DNA of 64,000 nucleotides from [Clostridium] celerecrescens 18A (GTDB lineage: Bacteria > Bacillota > Clostridia > Lachnospirales > Lachnospiraceae). Location: positions 1,054,001 through 1,118,000 of the forward strand of contig NZ_PGET01000001.1 of assembly GCF_002797975.1 (NCBI RefSeq), written 5' to 3'. Below the pieces are notes generated by a model, which was not told the origin of the DNA, did no database searches, and saw only the letters and a list, made by a program, of their open reading frames with translations. This document shows, piece by piece, positions 1 through 10,089 of this stretch (positions are counted from its first letter, which is position 1; every line of letters starts with the position of its first letter). The translations under genes and the position numbers were made by a program.

Positions 1-278
1 CATCCGTGGCAACGGCACCGGCTCTTGTTATTGTTGGCTGTATGATGATTTCTTCATTCAAGGAGATTGATTGGAGTCAGTTGGAAGAATCAATTCCCGC
101 CTTCTTTGCAGGCGTGTTTATGGCACTTTGCTATAGCATTTCCTACGGTATTGCAACAGCATTTATTTTCTACTGCATCGTAAAAATCTGTAAAAAGAAA
201 GCTAATGAGTTAAATCCTATAATTGTAATAGCAACCATTCTGTTTATTGTAAACTTCATATTACAGGCGTTTCTGTAA
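1..278 (+). CDS. NCS2-family purine permease (AzgA/PbuG-like), C-terminal fragment
   Basis: The reading frame is open from the left edge (first full codon at base 3) and ends at a TAA at 276-278, so only about the last 91 residues are present. The start SVATAPALVIVG, an acidic IDW segment, and two or three hydrophobic helices ending NFILQAFL match the C-terminal end of AzgA/PbuG-type adenine/guanine/hypoxanthine proton symporters. It would sit in the cytoplasmic membrane and import nucleobases. A strong terminator follows 43 bases later, so it closes its transcription unit. Family assignment is from the tail only; the exact substrate cannot be read. Confidence 0.75.
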   Translation, partial: SVATAPALVIVGCMMISSFKEIDWSQLEESIPAFFAGVFMALCYSISYGIATAFIFYCIVKICKKKANELNPIIVIATILFIVNFILQAFL

Positions 279-321
279 TTTCAGATTTTAGAATATTCAT
301 TGGTTCGTCCTGTAAAATTTT

Positions 322-364
322 AAGCTTTTGTTCCTGTACCACACAGGAGCAGAAGCTTTTTTTC
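322..364 (+). terminator. Rho-independent terminator after the purine permease
   Basis: Bases 322-337 (AAGCTTTTGTTCCTGT) pair fully with 343-358 across a 5-base loop, giving a 16-bp stem followed by a run of Ts. It separates the permease from enolase. Confidence 0.93.
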
Positions 365-404
365 TCAATAAAGGAAAAATCAGTAATAATTATCAATGTC
401 AGTG

Positions 405-433
405 TTGAAATTTATGGTAAAATGTGATATGAT
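405..433 (+). promoter_or_regulatory. Sigma-A type promoter for enolase
   Basis: TTGAAA at 405-410, a 17-base spacer and TATGAT at 428-433 give a strong vegetative promoter. Transcription should start near base 440, leaving a leader of about 220 bases before the enolase start codon. Confidence 0.75.
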
Positions 434-439
434 CATTCT

Positions 440-1960
<1,521 letters not shown>

Positions 1961-1970
1961 AGAATGGGGA

Positions 1971-2013
1971 AAGGCCCGGCAGGTCTGGCATTTTAGACCT
2001 GCCGGGCCTTTTG
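1971..2013 (+). terminator. Rho-independent terminator after enolase
   Basis: AAGGCCCGGCAGGTCT (1971-1986) pairs perfectly with 1995-2010 around an 8-base loop, then TTT. The GC-rich 16-bp stem lies 10 bases after the eno stop codon. Confidence 0.92.
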
Positions 2014-2334
2014 TGCATCCGAAACAGCGATACTTAAACACGGGATTTTGTTTGGCAGACTCTTTGTTCCGAATTGGAAAAAGAATTGATGAAAGGGACA
2101 AAGGATGATATGCTATAAGCCATAAGAAGTCAACGCCTCTTTGAAAAAAGCGGGAAAACAGGTGCATTTAAAGCAGGTATCCGCGAAGACGGTAAACGGA
2201 GTAATTGATTGTATTTACAGAAAAAGATAGAGGAAAAATCGGGAATATACAAGGCTTTCTTTCAATACAATGAACAATAGCGTAATGGTGCCAAAGGCAT
2301 TTTCCGGCAGAGAAATAATGTATTTGAAAGTGAG
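2014..2334. other. Gene-free stretch between enolase and the MBL-fold hydrolase
   Basis: No convincing gene, RNA or repeat is visible. A frame of about 34 codons ending at a TAG near 2229 has protein-like composition but no plausible start or ribosome-binding site; it may be a relic or chance. No clear promoter for the next gene was found. Confidence 0.4.
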
Positions 2335-2991
2335 ATGAAAAAGTTGGCAGAAGTAAAACGGATCAGATGCGGAAGTGTGAACAGCTATCTGATTGAGGAA
2401 CATGGTAGAGCCGTTCTTGTGGATACAGGAAGGAACGGATTTGAAGAAAAAGTACTGGCCCAGTGCCGGAAAACGAAGGTTGAACTGATTGTGCTCACCC
2501 ATGGTCATGTGGATCATGTACAGAATACAGCCTACCTTAGGAAGGAACTGGGAGTACCGGTGGCCCTTCATAAAGAAGATTTAAACCTTATAAAGGACAA
2601 TTTTATGGAACCTCTCCGTTTTCGGGGGATGCTGGGAATGGCAGTTGCAGAGGTTACAGCGAAAAGCTCTGAAACGGACCGGATACCGGAGTTTAAACCG
2701 GAAATCTTTATCGATGAAGGTGACTGGCTGAAGGATTATGGAATCAATGCCAGGATCATGGGGCTGCCGGGGCATACCAGAGGGTCCATAGGAATTGATC
2801 TTGATGAAAAGGCTGTCATAGTAGGTGATGCACTGATGAATATGTTCTATCCCGGGCTGTCCCTGGTGTATTGGGACAGGGCGAAGATGTTAAAAAGCGC
2901 GGATAAGATTAGCGCTCTCGGCGCAAGAAAGGTATATTTCGGTCATGGAAGTCCGGTGGAAAACCGGGCATGGAACAGGGCGGGGATTTAG
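2335..2991 (+). CDS. MBL-fold metallo-hydrolase (glyoxalase II-like)
   Basis: A 218-residue cytoplasmic protein of the metallo-beta-lactamase fold. The metal-binding motif THGHVDH appears after a VDTGRNG strand. A second site His lies in GLPGHTRGS, the bridging Asp in VGDALMN, and a final His in FGHGSP. These indicate a dinuclear Zn/Fe hydrolase of the glyoxalase II/thioesterase group; the substrate cannot be deduced. The ATG has only a weak upstream site (GAAAGTGAG). The phosphopantetheinyl transferase starts 18 bases after the stop on the same strand, so the two are probably cotranscribed. Confidence 0.85.
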   Translation: MKKLAEVKRIRCGSVNSYLIEEHGRAVLVDTGRNGFEEKVLAQCRKTKVELIVLTHGHVDHVQNTAYLRKELGVPVALHKEDLNLIKDNFMEPLRFRGMLGMAVAEVTAKSSETDRIPEFKPEIFIDEGDWLKDYGINARIMGLPGHTRGSIGIDLDEKAVIVGDALMNMFYPGLSLVYWDRAKMLKSADKISALGARKVYFGHGSPVENRAWNRAGI

Positions 2992-3009
2992 ACAAAGGTT
3001 TAAGACGGT

Positions 3010-3696
3010 ATGGTACGGATTTATTTGGAAACGTATGAAGCGACCCCAAGAAAGGAAAAGAGGGAGCAGGAGCACGGGCTTGGAAAAGAGCTTCTTCGAA
3101 TGGGACTTAAGGATTTATATGGTATTGATTCTGAGTTAAATGACCAGCCGGCCATTTTGACAGAAGAGCATGGCAAACCATATTTAAAGGACTTTCCTCA
3201 CATCCACTATAACATCAGCCACACAGATGGCCTGGTGGCCTGCGCAATAGGAGACCGGCAGGTGGGAATTGATGTGGAGCGGATACGGCCCTTCCGGCAA
3301 AATATCCTTAAAAAGGTTTTTTCTGATGCCGAAAGACACCGCATGGAGGAAATACCGGAGACAGAGCGTTCCCAGTATTTCTTTCGCATATGGACATTAA
3401 AGGAAAGCTACTTAAAAGCGGCAGGCTTAGGTATAACTGTCCCCCTGACTTCCATTTCTTTTGAATGGGAGGAGGAGGCTTCTTTTGCATGCTCTGCCCC
3501 AGGTGCATCATTCCATCAGACCATGCTGAAGGGGGGCTATGTACTTTCCATATGCACTCTGGGAGATGAAGAAATTAATTTTGGACAGAACCTTGTTTTT
3601 TCTGCCAGAGCCGAAGGCCTTTTGACCGGGCTTTGCTTTCAGAAACCATCAGACCGGCCAGGGTCATCACGATTCCGCAGACAGACTGGAAACTGA
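3010..3696 (+). CDS. 4'-phosphopantetheinyl transferase superfamily protein (Sfp-like)
   Basis: Transfers the phosphopantetheine arm of CoA to a serine of carrier proteins. The 228-residue protein shows the Sfp-type motifs: NISHTDGLVACAIG, GIDVERI with the Mg-binding acidic residues, and WTLKESYLKAAGLG carrying the conserved W-KESY-K. These fit the two-domain Sfp group rather than the short AcpS type. No polyketide or peptide synthetase cluster lies nearby, so the carrier target is unknown. The last 122 bases overlap the 3' end of the convergent EamA gene. Residues after about 185 have low-complexity, family-atypical composition, so the natural end may have been extended by loss of a stop. 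Confidence 0.87.
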   Translation: MVRIYLETYEATPRKEKREQEHGLGKELLRMGLKDLYGIDSELNDQPAILTEEHGKPYLKDFPHIHYNISHTDGLVACAIGDRQVGIDVERIRPFRQNILKKVFSDAERHRMEEIPETERSQYFFRIWTLKESYLKAAGLGITVPLTSISFEWEEEASFACSAPGASFHQTMLKGGYVLSICTLGDEEINFGQNLVFSARAEGLLTGLCFQKPSDRPGSSRFRRQTGN

Positions 3697-4507
3697 TACG
3701 TTCATCCAGCAGGAGCATGGATGAGATCACGGTAATTACCGGGACAGCATAGATGTAGACGCTGGTCTTTACAGAGCCCAGCTCCTTAACCGCAAAATTC
3801 CAGGTAGCAAAGCATAGGGCGGAAGCACCCAGGCCCAAAAACAGAATATTTAATAAATTCTTTGTGTCAGCAAGGCGGTAAAAGCCTAGACGGAAAGGGA
3901 GAATTGCCAGTGCAGGAACCATGAACAGAAGGCCGTAGAAGAAAATGCGCCTTGTTGTTTCAACGGTCCCATGGCCGTATTCTCCTATTTTTTTTGTGAT
4001 GACGGAATAAGCGGCCCAGGTAACAGCGGCAGCAAGCGCAAGAAAATCGCCCTTGGGGTTTATCCTCATGCCGGCTGACTTCTGAAAGCTGATCAGGCTG
4101 ATTCCAATGATAGCAATTAGAAATCCGGCCAGAAACTGGGGGCCTGGTTTTTCCCCTTTTAAGAACAGCCAGTCAAACAGAGCAGTAAAAAATGGAGCTA
4201 CGGCAATGATCACGCTGACGTTAGCAGCAAGGGTTATGGTAAGCGCAAAGTTTTCCATAAGAAAATATAAGGTAACACCGCATATTCCGGCGGCTGCGAA
4301 AAGGCATTCCTGTTTTTTGCTTTTTGTCCGCAAAAGGCGGGGACAAGCCAGCCATAAGGCAGCATAGCCGATAAGAAAGCGGAAAAACAAAATTTCGAGA
4401 GGAGTAAAAGCCCCAAGAAGAACTTTGGTTGAGATAAAAGTGGTTCCCCATACGAAAATGGAGAATCCGGCGGCCAGGTGTCCGTATAAATTGTTCTGCT
4501 TATTCAT
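3575..4507 (-). CDS. EamA/DMT-family transporter
   Basis: A 310-residue integral membrane protein of the drug/metabolite transporter superfamily with two EamA repeats and about ten predicted helices. It starts GHLAAGFSIFVWGTTFISTK with the usual FRFLIGYAAL segment after helix 2. The second repeat starts near GDFLALAAAVTWAAYSVI and ends AGLMVSESKA before a basic tail. Such proteins export or import amino acids, nucleotides or other small metabolites; the substrate is not evident. AGGAGA sits 9 bases before the ATG on the minus strand. Its 3' end overlaps the convergent phosphopantetheinyl transferase gene by 122 bases. Confidence 0.88.
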   Translation of the reverse strand: MNKQNNLYGHLAAGFSIFVWGTTFISTKVLLGAFTPLEILFFRFLIGYAALWLACPRLLRTKSKKQECLFAAAGICGVTLYFLMENFALTITLAANVSVIIAVAPFFTALFDWLFLKGEKPGPQFLAGFLIAIIGISLISFQKSAGMRINPKGDFLALAAAVTWAAYSVITKKIGEYGHGTVETTRRIFFYGLLFMVPALAILPFRLGFYRLADTKNLLNILFLGLGASALCFATWNFAVKELGSVKTSVYIYAVPVITVISSMLLLDERISFQSVCGIVMTLAGLMVSESKARSKGLRLWQKKQGSVQN

Positions 4508-4681
4508 GATTGTCTTCTCCTGTAAGTAATTTTATTAGATTCTAACACAGATCATTAAAAATGTCTTGCAGAATGCCTCTGATATTGAAAAAATGGAACT
4601 TTGCTGAAAACAAGGCTTATGAAATCATAAAAAACGGGCAAAAATCTCATTAGGAATAAAGAGCAGATTGGAGGAAAAGCC

Positions 4682-5854
4682 ATGAAAACCATGACAGACA
4701 ACTTTTTAATTTCCTTTCTTCAGAGATTTGACGAGCATCCTTTTGATGTAAAGCTCCGCGGAGAGACTTATCATATCGGGGAAGGGAATCCGGCGTTTAT
4801 TGTGAACTTAAAAGAGGATATTGAGGGCAGGGATTTGCTGACCAGCACTTCACTGGCACTGGGAGAGGCCTATATGAAAGGAACCCTGGATGTGGAAGGG
4901 GATCTGTATCACGCTTTGAATCATTTCCTGGGCCAGATGGGGAAATTTTCAATGGATCAGGGAAAGCTTAGGAAGCTGATTTTTTCGTCCCAGTCTAAAA
5001 AGAATCAGGAGAAAGAAGTCACTTCCCATTACGATATCGGCAATGATTTCTACCGCCTTTGGCTTGACGACACCTTAAGCTATTCCTGTGGATATTTTAA
5101 GACAGAAAATGATACCTTACACGATGCCCAGTGCAATAAGGTAGAGAGGATATTAAAGAAGCTTTACTTAAAAAAAGATATGACCCTTTTGGATATCGGC
5201 TGCGGCTGGGGATTTTTACTGATTAAGGCTGCCAAGGAATACGGGGTGCAGGGAGTTGGGATCACGTTAAGCAAAGAGCAGAAAAAGAAATTTGAAGAAC
5301 GGATAGAAGAGGAAGGCCTGACGGGCAGGGTGTCTGTGGAATTAATGGATTACCGGGATCTAAAAAGCTGGGGCAGAACCTTTGACCGGGTAGTCAGCGT
5401 TGGCATGTTGGAACACGTGGGAAGGGATAATTACGAGCTGTTTGTAAAAAATGCGGAGGCGGTGCTAAATCCCGGAGGATTACTCCTTCTTCACTACATC
5501 AGTGCTCTGAAGGAATATCCCGGTGATCCATGGATGAAAAAATATATTTTCCCGGGAGGCACCATACCAAGCCTCCGGGAAATGATCAATATTCTAAGTG
5601 AACACCGGTTTTATACCCTGGACGTGGAAAGCCTTCGCCGTCATTATTGTAAGACATTGCTTTTATGGGGACAGAATTTTAATAACCACCGTCCTGAAAT
5701 CGAGGAGAAAATGGGTACAGAGTTTGCCAGAATGTGGAACTTATATTTAAGCTCCTGTGCCGCCACCTTCAATAATGGGGTCATTGATCTCCACCAGATA
5801 CTTGTATCCAAAGGGATAAACAATCATCTGCCTATGACAAGGTGGTACGAATAG
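4682..5854 (+). CDS. cfa: Cyclopropane-fatty-acyl-phospholipid synthase family protein
   Basis: Uses S-adenosylmethionine to add a methylene bridge to cis double bonds of membrane phospholipid acyl chains, acting at the inner face of the membrane. The 390-residue length is usual. The N-terminal region is followed by YDIGNDFYRLWLDDTLSYSC, the SAM-binding motif LLDIGCGWGFLLIKAA, the SVGMLEHVG segment, and a C-terminal region with FIFPGGTIPSL and NFNNH. GGAGG lies 8 bases before the ATG. It stands alone, preceded by 174 bases with no clear feature. Related SAM-dependent lipid methyltransferases share the fold, but the motifs fit CFA synthase well. Confidence 0.93.
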   Translation: MKTMTDNFLISFLQRFDEHPFDVKLRGETYHIGEGNPAFIVNLKEDIEGRDLLTSTSLALGEAYMKGTLDVEGDLYHALNHFLGQMGKFSMDQGKLRKLIFSSQSKKNQEKEVTSHYDIGNDFYRLWLDDTLSYSCGYFKTENDTLHDAQCNKVERILKKLYLKKDMTLLDIGCGWGFLLIKAAKEYGVQGVGITLSKEQKKKFEERIEEEGLTGRVSVELMDYRDLKSWGRTFDRVVSVGMLEHVGRDNYELFVKNAEAVLNPGGLLLLHYISALKEYPGDPWMKKYIFPGGTIPSLREMINILSEHRFYTLDVESLRRHYCKTLLLWGQNFNNHRPEIEEKMGTEFARMWNLYLSSCAATFNNGVIDLHQILVSKGINNHLPMTRWYE

Positions 5855-5978
5855 CATAGAAAAGCCTTACCTATCCTGCTTTCTGCTGAGGAGAAACAGT
5901 TGCCGTATTTGTGAAAGCATGATATGATTCCATAGGATAAAATTGACAGGAAGTGGAAAGGGATCTTTGTGTAACCAC

Positions 5979-7523
5979 ATGAACAAAAGAAAAAAGAACT
6001 GGCTCCTGGTCCTGATTTATTCAATCATGATTCTTCTTTGCTTTGGCATTGTCATGGTTGTGGATCATCTGGATACCTCTGACAGTAACAGGAGGGAAAC
6101 GTCCGGAAGTCCTTATGAGGAAAGCTCAGATAAATCAGGACAGGAGGAAAGTACAGAAATAAAAGACCATATAAATCCTGATCCAGAGATAAGTGGTGAT
6201 ATGACGATGCCGGAAACCAGCAAAGAGATCAGGAAAAAGCAGTCGGCTAAGCCGCCTGTGATAGAAGAAGAGGAAGAGCCGGAGGAATATAAACCTCCTG
6301 TAATCGTAGTCGCCTCTGATGTCCATTATTATTCTCCGGATCTGACAGATTATGGGGAAGCATTTGAGGAGATGGAAAAAGGTGACGATGGAAAGCTGGT
6401 CCATTATATTCCTCAGCTCATGGACGCATTTACGGCTGAAATGGAGGAACTAAAGCCATCTGCTGTGATTTTAAGCGGAGATCTTACTCTTAATGGGGAA
6501 AAGGCAGGCCATGAGGCGCTGGCTCAGAAACTTGAGATACTGGAAGAAAAGGGCGTAAAGGTGCTTGTCATACCTGGAAACCATGATATCAACAATTATT
6601 TTTCAGCCTCCTATTTCGGCAAGGAGAAAGAGGTGGCGGAAATCGTGGATCCTGAAGGATTTTATAACATTTACCGCCGCTTTGGATATGACCAGGCAAG
6701 GAGCCGGGATGAGGATTCCTTAAGCTATGTTTATGAGCTGGATGAAAAAAACTGGCTTTTAATGCTTGACTCCGCCCAATATGAACCCCTTAACAAGGTT
6801 GGGGGAAGAATCAAAGAAGAAACCCTTAAGTGGATGAAGGAACAGCTTGAAGAGGCAAAGGATCTGGGGATAACCGTGATACCGGTGGCTCATCATAACC
6901 TGTTAAAGGAAAGTATACTATATCCAACCGACTGCACCCTGGAAAACAGCCAGAATGTGATAGAGCTATTGGAATCTTACCGGATTCCTCTTTACATAAG
7001 CGGTCATCTGCACTTACAAAGGACAAAGAAGCATAAGCCGGAACCGGGGGAAAGTGAAGATGCATACCACATCAGTGAGGTGGTGGCGGACTCCTTCGCT
7101 ATCTCTCCCTGCAGATACGGCATTCTTAAATGGACGGAGGATGGAAGGCTGGTTTATACCACCAGGGAAACGGATGTGGAACGCTGGGCAAAAGGAGCGG
7201 GGATCTCCGATGAAAACCTTTTAAAATTTAAGGAATACGGTACGAAATTTCTTATTGATGTAATCAGCAGCCAGGTTTCCGGCAAAATCAAAAACCTGCC
7301 GGAGGAGCAGGTGGAAAAGATGGCAGGATTATATGGGGATATTAATAAAGCCTACTGTGAAGGGATTCCTGTTAATGCAAAGGAGATACGGTCAGAGGAA
7401 GCCTTCCGTCTATGGCAGAGGAATCTGCCTGACAGCAGGATGTTTGCTGAAATCGGCATGATTCTTAAGGATACAGGTAACGATCACAATACCTGGGAGT
7501 ATGATCTTCAGAAAAAGGAGTGA
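5979..7523 (+). CDS. Membrane-anchored extracellular metallophosphoesterase
   Basis: A calcineurin-like phosphoesterase tethered outside the cell. The 514-residue protein has a basic N-terminus (MNKRKKNW), one transmembrane anchor (about residues 8-28), then an acidic, Ser- and Glu-rich spacer to about residue 100. The dinuclear metal site follows: ASDVHYYS, LSGDLTLNG, IPGNHDIN, VAHHNLL and SGHLHLQ. The substrate is unknown; relatives act on nucleotides, phospholipids or cell-wall phosphates. I chose the ATG at 5979 because it begins directly before the anchor. An in-frame TTG at 5943 would add 12 non-hydrophobic residues. The gene is alone and rightward. Confidence 0.87.
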   Translation: MNKRKKNWLLVLIYSIMILLCFGIVMVVDHLDTSDSNRRETSGSPYEESSDKSGQEESTEIKDHINPDPEISGDMTMPETSKEIRKKQSAKPPVIEEEEEPEEYKPPVIVVASDVHYYSPDLTDYGEAFEEMEKGDDGKLVHYIPQLMDAFTAEMEELKPSAVILSGDLTLNGEKAGHEALAQKLEILEEKGVKVLVIPGNHDINNYFSASYFGKEKEVAEIVDPEGFYNIYRRFGYDQARSRDEDSLSYVYELDEKNWLLMLDSAQYEPLNKVGGRIKEETLKWMKEQLEEAKDLGITVIPVAHHNLLKESILYPTDCTLENSQNVIELLESYRIPLYISGHLHLQRTKKHKPEPGESEDAYHISEVVADSFAISPCRYGILKWTEDGRLVYTTRETDVERWAKGAGISDENLLKFKEYGTKFLIDVISSQVSGKIKNLPEEQVEKMAGLYGDINKAYCEGIPVNAKEIRSEEAFRLWQRNLPDSRMFAEIGMILKDTGNDHNTWEYDLQKKE

Positions 7524-7561
7524 AACAGAAGGGTAAAGCAGAGGACGCCTCTTTACAATTA

Positions 7562-7589
7562 ATTTCATATCGTGATATAATTATGAAAT
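7562..7589. promoter_or_regulatory. Palindrome before the first RpiR regulator, candidate operator
   Basis: ATTTCATA (7562-7569) and TATGAAAT (7582-7589) form perfect 8-bp inverted arms 12 bases apart, about 45 bases before the start codon of the RpiR gene. RpiR-family proteins often bind GAAA/TTTC-rich palindromes and regulate themselves; binding here is inferred. Confidence 0.45.
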
Positions 7590-7632
7590 AATATTACACA
7601 AAATATTGCACAAAGTTTGAGGTGGATTGTTT

Positions 7633-8487
7633 ATGCAGGAAAATATTAGCGTATCCGGTGTTCTCTGCTCATCCTATGATTCGTTTTTTGAAGCGGAAAA
7701 AAAGATTGCGGATTATATTCTGGCACATAAAAGTGAAATAATCGATTTGACAGTAGCGGAACTGGCTCTGGCAAGCGGAACAAGCGATGCCACTGTATCC
7801 AGATTCTGCAGAAGGTGCGGATTTAACGGTTTTCATCACTTAAAGATCAATCTGGCAAAAGAGGTGGCAGAGGAAAGAGGAAATTCCATTGAAGTTTCTA
7901 ATGACATCAGCCGGGACAGCATTGCTCAGTCCCTTCAGAATATATTGGCCAATAAGGTAGCGGAACTGACCCAGACCATATCCATGATGGATCCGGAAGA
8001 GTTAGAACGGATTTTGTCTGTGATAGAACATGCCAGAACCGTGCAGCTGGTTGCCGTGGGAAATACCATACCGGTTGCTCTTGATGGCTCCTTTAAATTC
8101 AATCAACTGGGAATTCCGGCCGTATCCGGTACCATTTGGGAGACACAGATGGCTTATACCTGCAATCTTAAGGAAGAGGATGCGATCATCATCATATCCA
8201 ATTCTGGCTTTTCCAAGCGCTTAATGACTCTGGTAGCAGTTGCAAAGGAAAACCATACGCCAACCATTGCCATTACGAATAATTCGTCCTCCCCTCTTGG
8301 ACATGCCTGTGATTATCACATTACGACAGCCACCAGAGAAAAGCTTCTTCTAGGAGAATTCTGTTTTTCCAGAGTGTCGGCTACGACAGTGATTGAAATA
8401 TTGTATCTGTTTTTGTCTGTCAGCAAAAAAGATTCCCATGACCGTATCAGGCGTCATGAAATCGCTATTTCCGATGATAAAAAATAA
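7633..8487 (+). CDS. MurR/RpiR-family transcriptional regulator (copy 1)
   Basis: A 284-residue cytoplasmic regulator. The N-terminal RpiR helix-turn-helix covers about residues 10-85, with the recognition region LASGTSDATVSRFCRRCGF. A sugar-isomerase (SIS) domain covers about 115-260, with IIISNSGFSKRLMTLV typical of phosphosugar binding. The start is the ATG at 7633, 8 bases after GAGGTGG; an upstream TTG at 7627 is less likely. It faces the PTS IIA-murQ genes across a shared terminator. Together with the second RpiR gene at 10090 it probably senses an amino-sugar phosphate, as MurR does with MurNAc-6-phosphate in E. coli; this is inference. Confidence 0.9.
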   Translation: MQENISVSGVLCSSYDSFFEAEKKIADYILAHKSEIIDLTVAELALASGTSDATVSRFCRRCGFNGFHHLKINLAKEVAEERGNSIEVSNDISRDSIAQSLQNILANKVAELTQTISMMDPEELERILSVIEHARTVQLVAVGNTIPVALDGSFKFNQLGIPAVSGTIWETQMAYTCNLKEEDAIIIISNSGFSKRLMTLVAVAKENHTPTIAITNNSSSPLGHACDYHITTATREKLLLGEFCFSRVSATTVIEILYLFLSVSKKDSHDRIRRHEIAISDDKK

Positions 8488-8491
8488 TCAG

Positions 8492-8554
8492 AAAGGGATA
8501 TCGCCATGATAAGAAATCATAGAGATTTCATGTCAGGGCGATATCCCCTTTTTG
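8492..8554. terminator. Bidirectional terminator between convergent rpiR and PTS IIA genes
   Basis: AAAGGGATATCGCC (8492-8505) pairs with GGCGATATCCC plus CTTT (8537-8550) around an inner hairpin (GAAATC/GATTTC). T-rich sequence follows on the plus strand and A-rich sequence on the other side, so it can serve both convergent genes. Confidence 0.82.
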
Positions 8555-8581
8555 TTTCTATTAGTTTTTCAGTACCTTCTG

Positions 8582-9010
8582 TCAGAACCCAATTGAGGAA
8601 TCGTCTGCCTCCTGCTTACCGTACATCATCTCATCTACATCTATAAAGGTAGAGGCTGCATTCTGCATTAATGTGGAAGCCAGATCTCCAATGGGTACGA
8701 ACTGGCGGCTGATTAAGGCTTCAATAAGCAGTGGAAGATTGATGCCTGTCAAATGACGAAAACTATATTCCTGGGATAACGCCATAATGGTGTTTGCTGG
8801 AGTTCCGGAGGAGACATCGGTGAGGATCAGCAGATCGGGGCCTCTTAAGCTCTCAATTGACCTGCGGATTTCAGTCTTTAAATCGTCTGGGCTTTGGGAA
8901 GGGGCAAGCCCCACTGCGGCTACCTGGGACTGGGGACCCAGGATCATTTCCGCTGTTTCTAACATCGCTTTGGAGTAGGTACCATGTGATACAAGTAAAA
9001 AAGCTGTCAT
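8582..9010 (-). CDS. PTS mannose-family enzyme IIA
   Basis: A 142-residue cytoplasmic phosphocarrier of the mannose/fructose/sorbose PTS family. The start LLVSHGTYSKAMLETAEMI carries the phosphorylated His9, and LILTDVSSGTPANTIM is the conserved second segment. It would pass phosphate from HPr to the IIB protein encoded at 11025. It lies directly after murQ (1 base apart) in a leftward operon, while its partner IIB and IIC-IID subunits are in the rightward operon across the shared promoter region. This split arrangement still gives one complete permease. Confidence 0.9.
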   Translation of the reverse strand: MTAFLLVSHGTYSKAMLETAEMILGPQSQVAAVGLAPSQSPDDLKTEIRRSIESLRGPDLLILTDVSSGTPANTIMALSQEYSFRHLTGINLPLLIEALISRQFVPIGDLASTLMQNAASTFIDVDEMMYGKQEADDSSIGF

Positions 9011-9925
9011 TTAGCACACCTCCCTGCTGTTGTAGGTGTTAATGGCAGCTGAAAGATTTTCCCCGGCGGCAGTCAGGTATTGCCAGGCTTTGTCCGCATC
9101 CAGATCGGAAAGCCCCATGAAGACCGCCAGCTTTACCCTGTGGCCTGAGGCCGCAAGAAGTGCATCCGCCTTCTCGTCCCCGCAGTTAAGACATTCTTTA
9201 ATGATATTTTTTGCGCGGACTACTAGCTTTTCATTGGTTGGCTGCACGTCCACCATAAGATTCTGGTATACTTTTCCCATTTGGATCATAACGGAAGTTG
9301 AGATCATATTTAAGATCATTTTCTGGGCGGTTCCCGCCTTCATTCTGGTAGAGCCTGTCACTGCCTCAGGGCCTGTCACTACCTCCACAGCAGTCTTAGC
9401 ATGCTGGGATAGCCGTGCGTTAGACAGGCAGGAGACAGCGCCTGTGTAGGCACCGATGGAATCCGCATAGTCCAGCGCACCGATCACATAGGGAGTCCGG
9501 CCGCTGGCAGCCAGTCCTACCACCACATCCCGTGATTTGAGACCGCAGCGGATTAAGTCCTCCTTTCCGGCCTCCGCGTTGTCCTCCGCTCCCTCGCTGG
9601 ATTTACGCAGTGCCCTGTCTCCTCCTGCGATGATCCCCTGCACCAGATCCGGGGTAACGCCGTAGGTGGGTGGACACTCGGAGGCATCTAACACACCCAG
9701 CCGTCCGGAGGTACCTGCGCCTACATAGTACAGGCGGCCGCCCTCTGACAGGCGCCTGCAGATTTCATCCACCAGTTGGGTGAGGGCCGGCAGGCATTTT
9801 TCCACCGCCATGGCGACACCGGCGTCCTCACGGTTGATAGCGGTGAGCATTTCAAAAGTAGACATGGAATCAATGGACTGTGTATTGGGATTTCTTTGCT
9901 CTGTTTCTAAGGCTATTAAATTCAT
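9011..9925 (-). CDS. murQ: N-acetylmuramic acid 6-phosphate etherase
   Basis: Cleaves the lactyl ether of MurNAc-6-phosphate to give GlcNAc-6-phosphate and D-lactate, the key step in recycling or eating peptidoglycan sugar. The 304-residue protein has normal length. It opens TEQRNPNTQSIDSMST, carries the SIS-fold signature YVGAGTSGRLGVLDASECPP near residues 65-90, then SSEGAEDN with the catalytic Glu, and ends with the small helical domain. GGAGGGG lies just before the ATG on the minus strand. It heads the leftward murQ-PTS IIA operon and is divergent from the second RpiR regulator, its likely controller. Confidence 0.97.
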   Translation of the reverse strand: MNLIALETEQRNPNTQSIDSMSTFEMLTAINREDAGVAMAVEKCLPALTQLVDEICRRLSEGGRLYYVGAGTSGRLGVLDASECPPTYGVTPDLVQGIIAGGDRALRKSSEGAEDNAEAGKEDLIRCGLKSRDVVVGLAASGRTPYVIGALDYADSIGAYTGAVSCLSNARLSQHAKTAVEVVTGPEAVTGSTRMKAGTAQKMILNMISTSVMIQMGKVYQNLMVDVQPTNEKLVVRAKNIIKECLNCGDEKADALLAASGHRVKLAVFMGLSDLDADKAWQYLTAAGENLSAAINTYNSREVC

Positions 9926-9956
9926 ATAATTCCCCTCCGTATGTTTTGATAATTTT

Positions 9957-9984
9957 ATTATAAGGTTTTGAAATTAAAAATCAA
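9957..9984 (-). promoter_or_regulatory. Promoter of the murQ-PTS IIA operon
   Basis: On the minus strand TTGATT (9984-9979) and TATAAT (9962-9957) are 16 bases apart, about 30 bases before the murQ start. Confidence 0.6.
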
Positions 9985-9999
9985 ATATTTGAGCTTATT

Positions 10000-10040
10000 C
10001 TGAAACTTTGTTTTACTTCCTGAAATTTTTGTGCCATAAT
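10000..10040 (+). promoter_or_regulatory. Promoter of the second rpiR gene with repeated GAAA sites
   Basis: TTTACT (10012-10017), 17 bases and CATAAT (10035-10040) form a moderate promoter. Two direct repeats, CTGAAACTTTG (10000-10010) and CTGAAATTTTTG (10020-10031), start 20 bases apart (about two helical turns) and overlap the promoter. They are plausible regulator sites for the divergent murQ and rpiR transcripts. Confidence 0.5.
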
Positions 10041-10089
10041 GTGAACAAATACAGCAAAACAGACAAGAGAATTAGCAAGGAGGTTCGTT

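Noticed and set aside
2105..2334. Possible small gene before the MBL-fold hydrolase
   Set aside because: Only short frames without good starts or family similarity were seen.
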